Below are positions 13,443 through 14,474 of a stretch of DNA of 14,474 bases, piece after piece. Each line of letters starts with the position of its first letter. Position 1 is the stretch's first letter. The stretch comes from Rhodothermaceae bacterium (lineage in GTDB: Bacteria; Bacteroidota; Rhodothermia; Rhodothermales; Rubricoccaceae): the NCBI GenBank assembly GCA_013003465.1, contig JABDIZ010000099.1:1-14474 (forward strand). Reading direction: 5' to 3'. Position numbers and translations under genes: made by a program. The notes beneath the pieces were generated by a model. The model did no database searches, was not told the DNA's origin, and saw only the letters and a list, made by a program, of their open reading frames with translations.

Positions 13443-14474
13443 TCAGCGTCCGCCTCGCCGCAGGAAGGCCCGGGCGGCATCGAGGTCGCCATCGTGGGGG
13501 GCCGGGCGGAGGCCGAGGGCATGCGTCATGAGGGCATAGACGTGCACGTTCTCGACGGGATCCACGACGACGCCACGGCGGAATGACGGACCGCGTGCCA
13601 GGAGCAGTCCACCCATCGAGGGGAGCCGCGGGTCGAAGCCGTGCGTGCCCCATACCGGCTCGGCCGGATAGTCGCGCTGCGCCCAGCGTGCCCGTGTTGT
13701 GATCGTCCAGCCTTCCTCGCCCATCAGCAGGATCGGCGCGACGCGGGGGCTCGCCTGTACGTGAAGGTGCGCGGGCGTCTCCTCGCGGCGGACGACGCGG
13801 ACGTGTGGGAGTTCGGCATCGCGGAGCGCTTCGTAAACGGCGTCGGCGCGGCCGGGGGCAGGCCAGACGCCTGTCGGCTCGTCCCACAGGATGCGCTCGA
13901 TGTCGGTGCGCAGATCCGGGTCGAGGTAGTCGTCTACGAACACCACGCGGTCGGTGCGCATTTCGGTCATGCCGTGATCGGAGACGATGACAAGGTTCGT
14001 CTGGTCTAGAAAGCTGCGTCGTTCCAGGTCACGCAGGAGGCGAGTGAGGGCGCGGTCTACCTCGGCCACCGCCGCTGCCGTCTCGGGCGCGTCGGGCCCG
14101 TAGCGATGCCCGGCGTTGTCGACGCCGTCGAAGTAGAGCGTGGCGAAGGCGGGCCGCTGGTCGTCCGGCAGGCGCAGCCAGGCGAGGACGGAGTCGACGC
14201 GGGCGTCGTAGGACAGGCCGTCGTCGAACGCGGACCAGCGCGAGGGGCGGACGCCGCCGATGGGCGCTTCGTTGCCGGGCCACGAGAGCACGAAGGCGCG
14301 TCGGCCCTGCCGCTCGGCCGTCACCCAGATCGGCTCGCCGCCCCACCAGCGGGCCTCGCCCTGCAGGGCGCGGTCGTCCCCACGGAAGACGGTGGCCGCG
14401 TCGGGGTCGTAGAACTGGTTGCCGACGATGCCGTGGTGCACAGGCCGCAGCCCCGTCACCAGCGTGTAGTGGTT
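13443..14474 (-). CDS. NPP-type ectonucleotide pyrophosphatase/phosphodiesterase, N-terminus missing
   Basis: A minus-strand gene running off the right edge; 343 residues are visible and the stop is TGA at 13443-13445. The visible start NHYTLVTGLRPVHHGIVGN is the segment just after the catalytic threonine of the alkaline-phosphatase-superfamily NPP/type I phosphodiesterase group (PF01663); the threonine itself lies outside. Metal ligands expected for two zinc ions are seen: Asp119 and His123 in FDGVDNAGHRYGP, Asp166 and His167 in VSDHGM, and His278 in GTHGFDP (numbered from the edge). The end HALGLRPAPHDGDLDAARAFL is the usual NPP C-terminus. Relatives cleave nucleotide or lipid phosphodiesters in the periplasm or outside; the missing N-terminus hides any signal peptide. 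It converges on the GH20 gene. Confidence 0.93.
   Translation of the reverse strand, partial: NHYTLVTGLRPVHHGIVGNQFYDPDAATVFRGDDRALQGEARWWGGEPIWVTAERQGRRAFVLSWPGNEAPIGGVRPSRWSAFDDGLSYDARVDSVLAWLRLPDDQRPAFATLYFDGVDNAGHRYGPDAPETAAAVAEVDRALTRLLRDLERRSFLDQTNLVIVSDHGMTEMRTDRVVFVDDYLDPDLRTDIERILWDEPTGVWPAPGRADAVYEALRDAELPHVRVVRREETPAHLHVQASPRVAPILLMGEEGWTITTRARWAQRDYPAEPVWGTHGFDPRLPSMGGLLLARGPSFRRGVVVDPVENVHVYALMTHALGLRPAPHDGDLDAARAFLRRGGR

Noticed and set aside
1..14474. CRISPR arrays, insertion sequences, attachment sites, tRNA or rRNA genes.
   Set aside because: No regularly spaced repeats, transposase or integrase motifs, or tRNA-like cloverleaf sequences were seen on reading both strands.

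Overview
The window is a gene-dense, high-GC stretch of chromosome. It probably comes from a Rhodothermota/Bacteroidota-type bacterium. This is inferred from three things: several intergenic regions carry Bacteroidota-like -7 elements (TAnnTTTG-like, at 426, 3044, 4874 and 11646); a leftover C-terminal coding fragment resembles the tail domain of type IX-secreted proteins of that group; and the proteins (TsdA-like cytochrome, exported DsrE-like protein, secreted GH20, many lipoproteins) suit a Gram-negative with a busy envelope. I saw no insertion sequence, phage gene, CRISPR array, tRNA or rRNA.

Layout, left to right. 1-350: end of a MacB/FtsX-type ABC permease. 481-1044: a membrane-anchored protein with a probable OB-fold. 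1071-1322: a small cysteine-rich DUF1272 protein. 1420-2940: a MATE efflux transporter. 3116-4731: a two-gene unit made of a Tat-exported DsrE-like protein and a diheme thiosulfate-dehydrogenase-like (TsdA-type) lipoprotein cytochrome c. This pair is the most interesting content, since it suggests a periplasmic sulfur-handling module. 4704-4832: an orphan 3' coding scrap that looks like the tail of a secreted protein. 4901-5793: an endonuclease/exonuclease/phosphatase-family lipoprotein gene broken by one apparent 1-base deletion. 5794-6141: a 348-base non-coding stretch with strong hairpins. 6142-7404: a DEAD-box RNA helicase of RhlE type, followed by a terminator.

7485-8915: an FAD-linked oxidoreductase of the berberine-bridge-enzyme type, with a terminator hairpin after it. 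9057-10046: an exported alpha/beta hydrolase, followed at short distance by a DUF2071 protein (10088-10810). 10927-11577: a lipoprotein of unknown function with a clear Shine-Dalgarno and an AT-rich promoter region containing a perfect palindrome. 11778-13412: a secreted GH20 beta-N-acetylhexosaminidase. It converges on a minus-strand NPP-type phosphodiesterase (13443 to the window end, N-terminus missing).

Apart from the DsrE/TsdA pair and the hydrolase/DUF2071 pair, the genes look like separate housekeeping or accessory units rather than one pathway. The block from about 4700 to 6100 holds a gene remnant, a broken gene and a long non-coding stretch, and reads as a site of past rearrangement.
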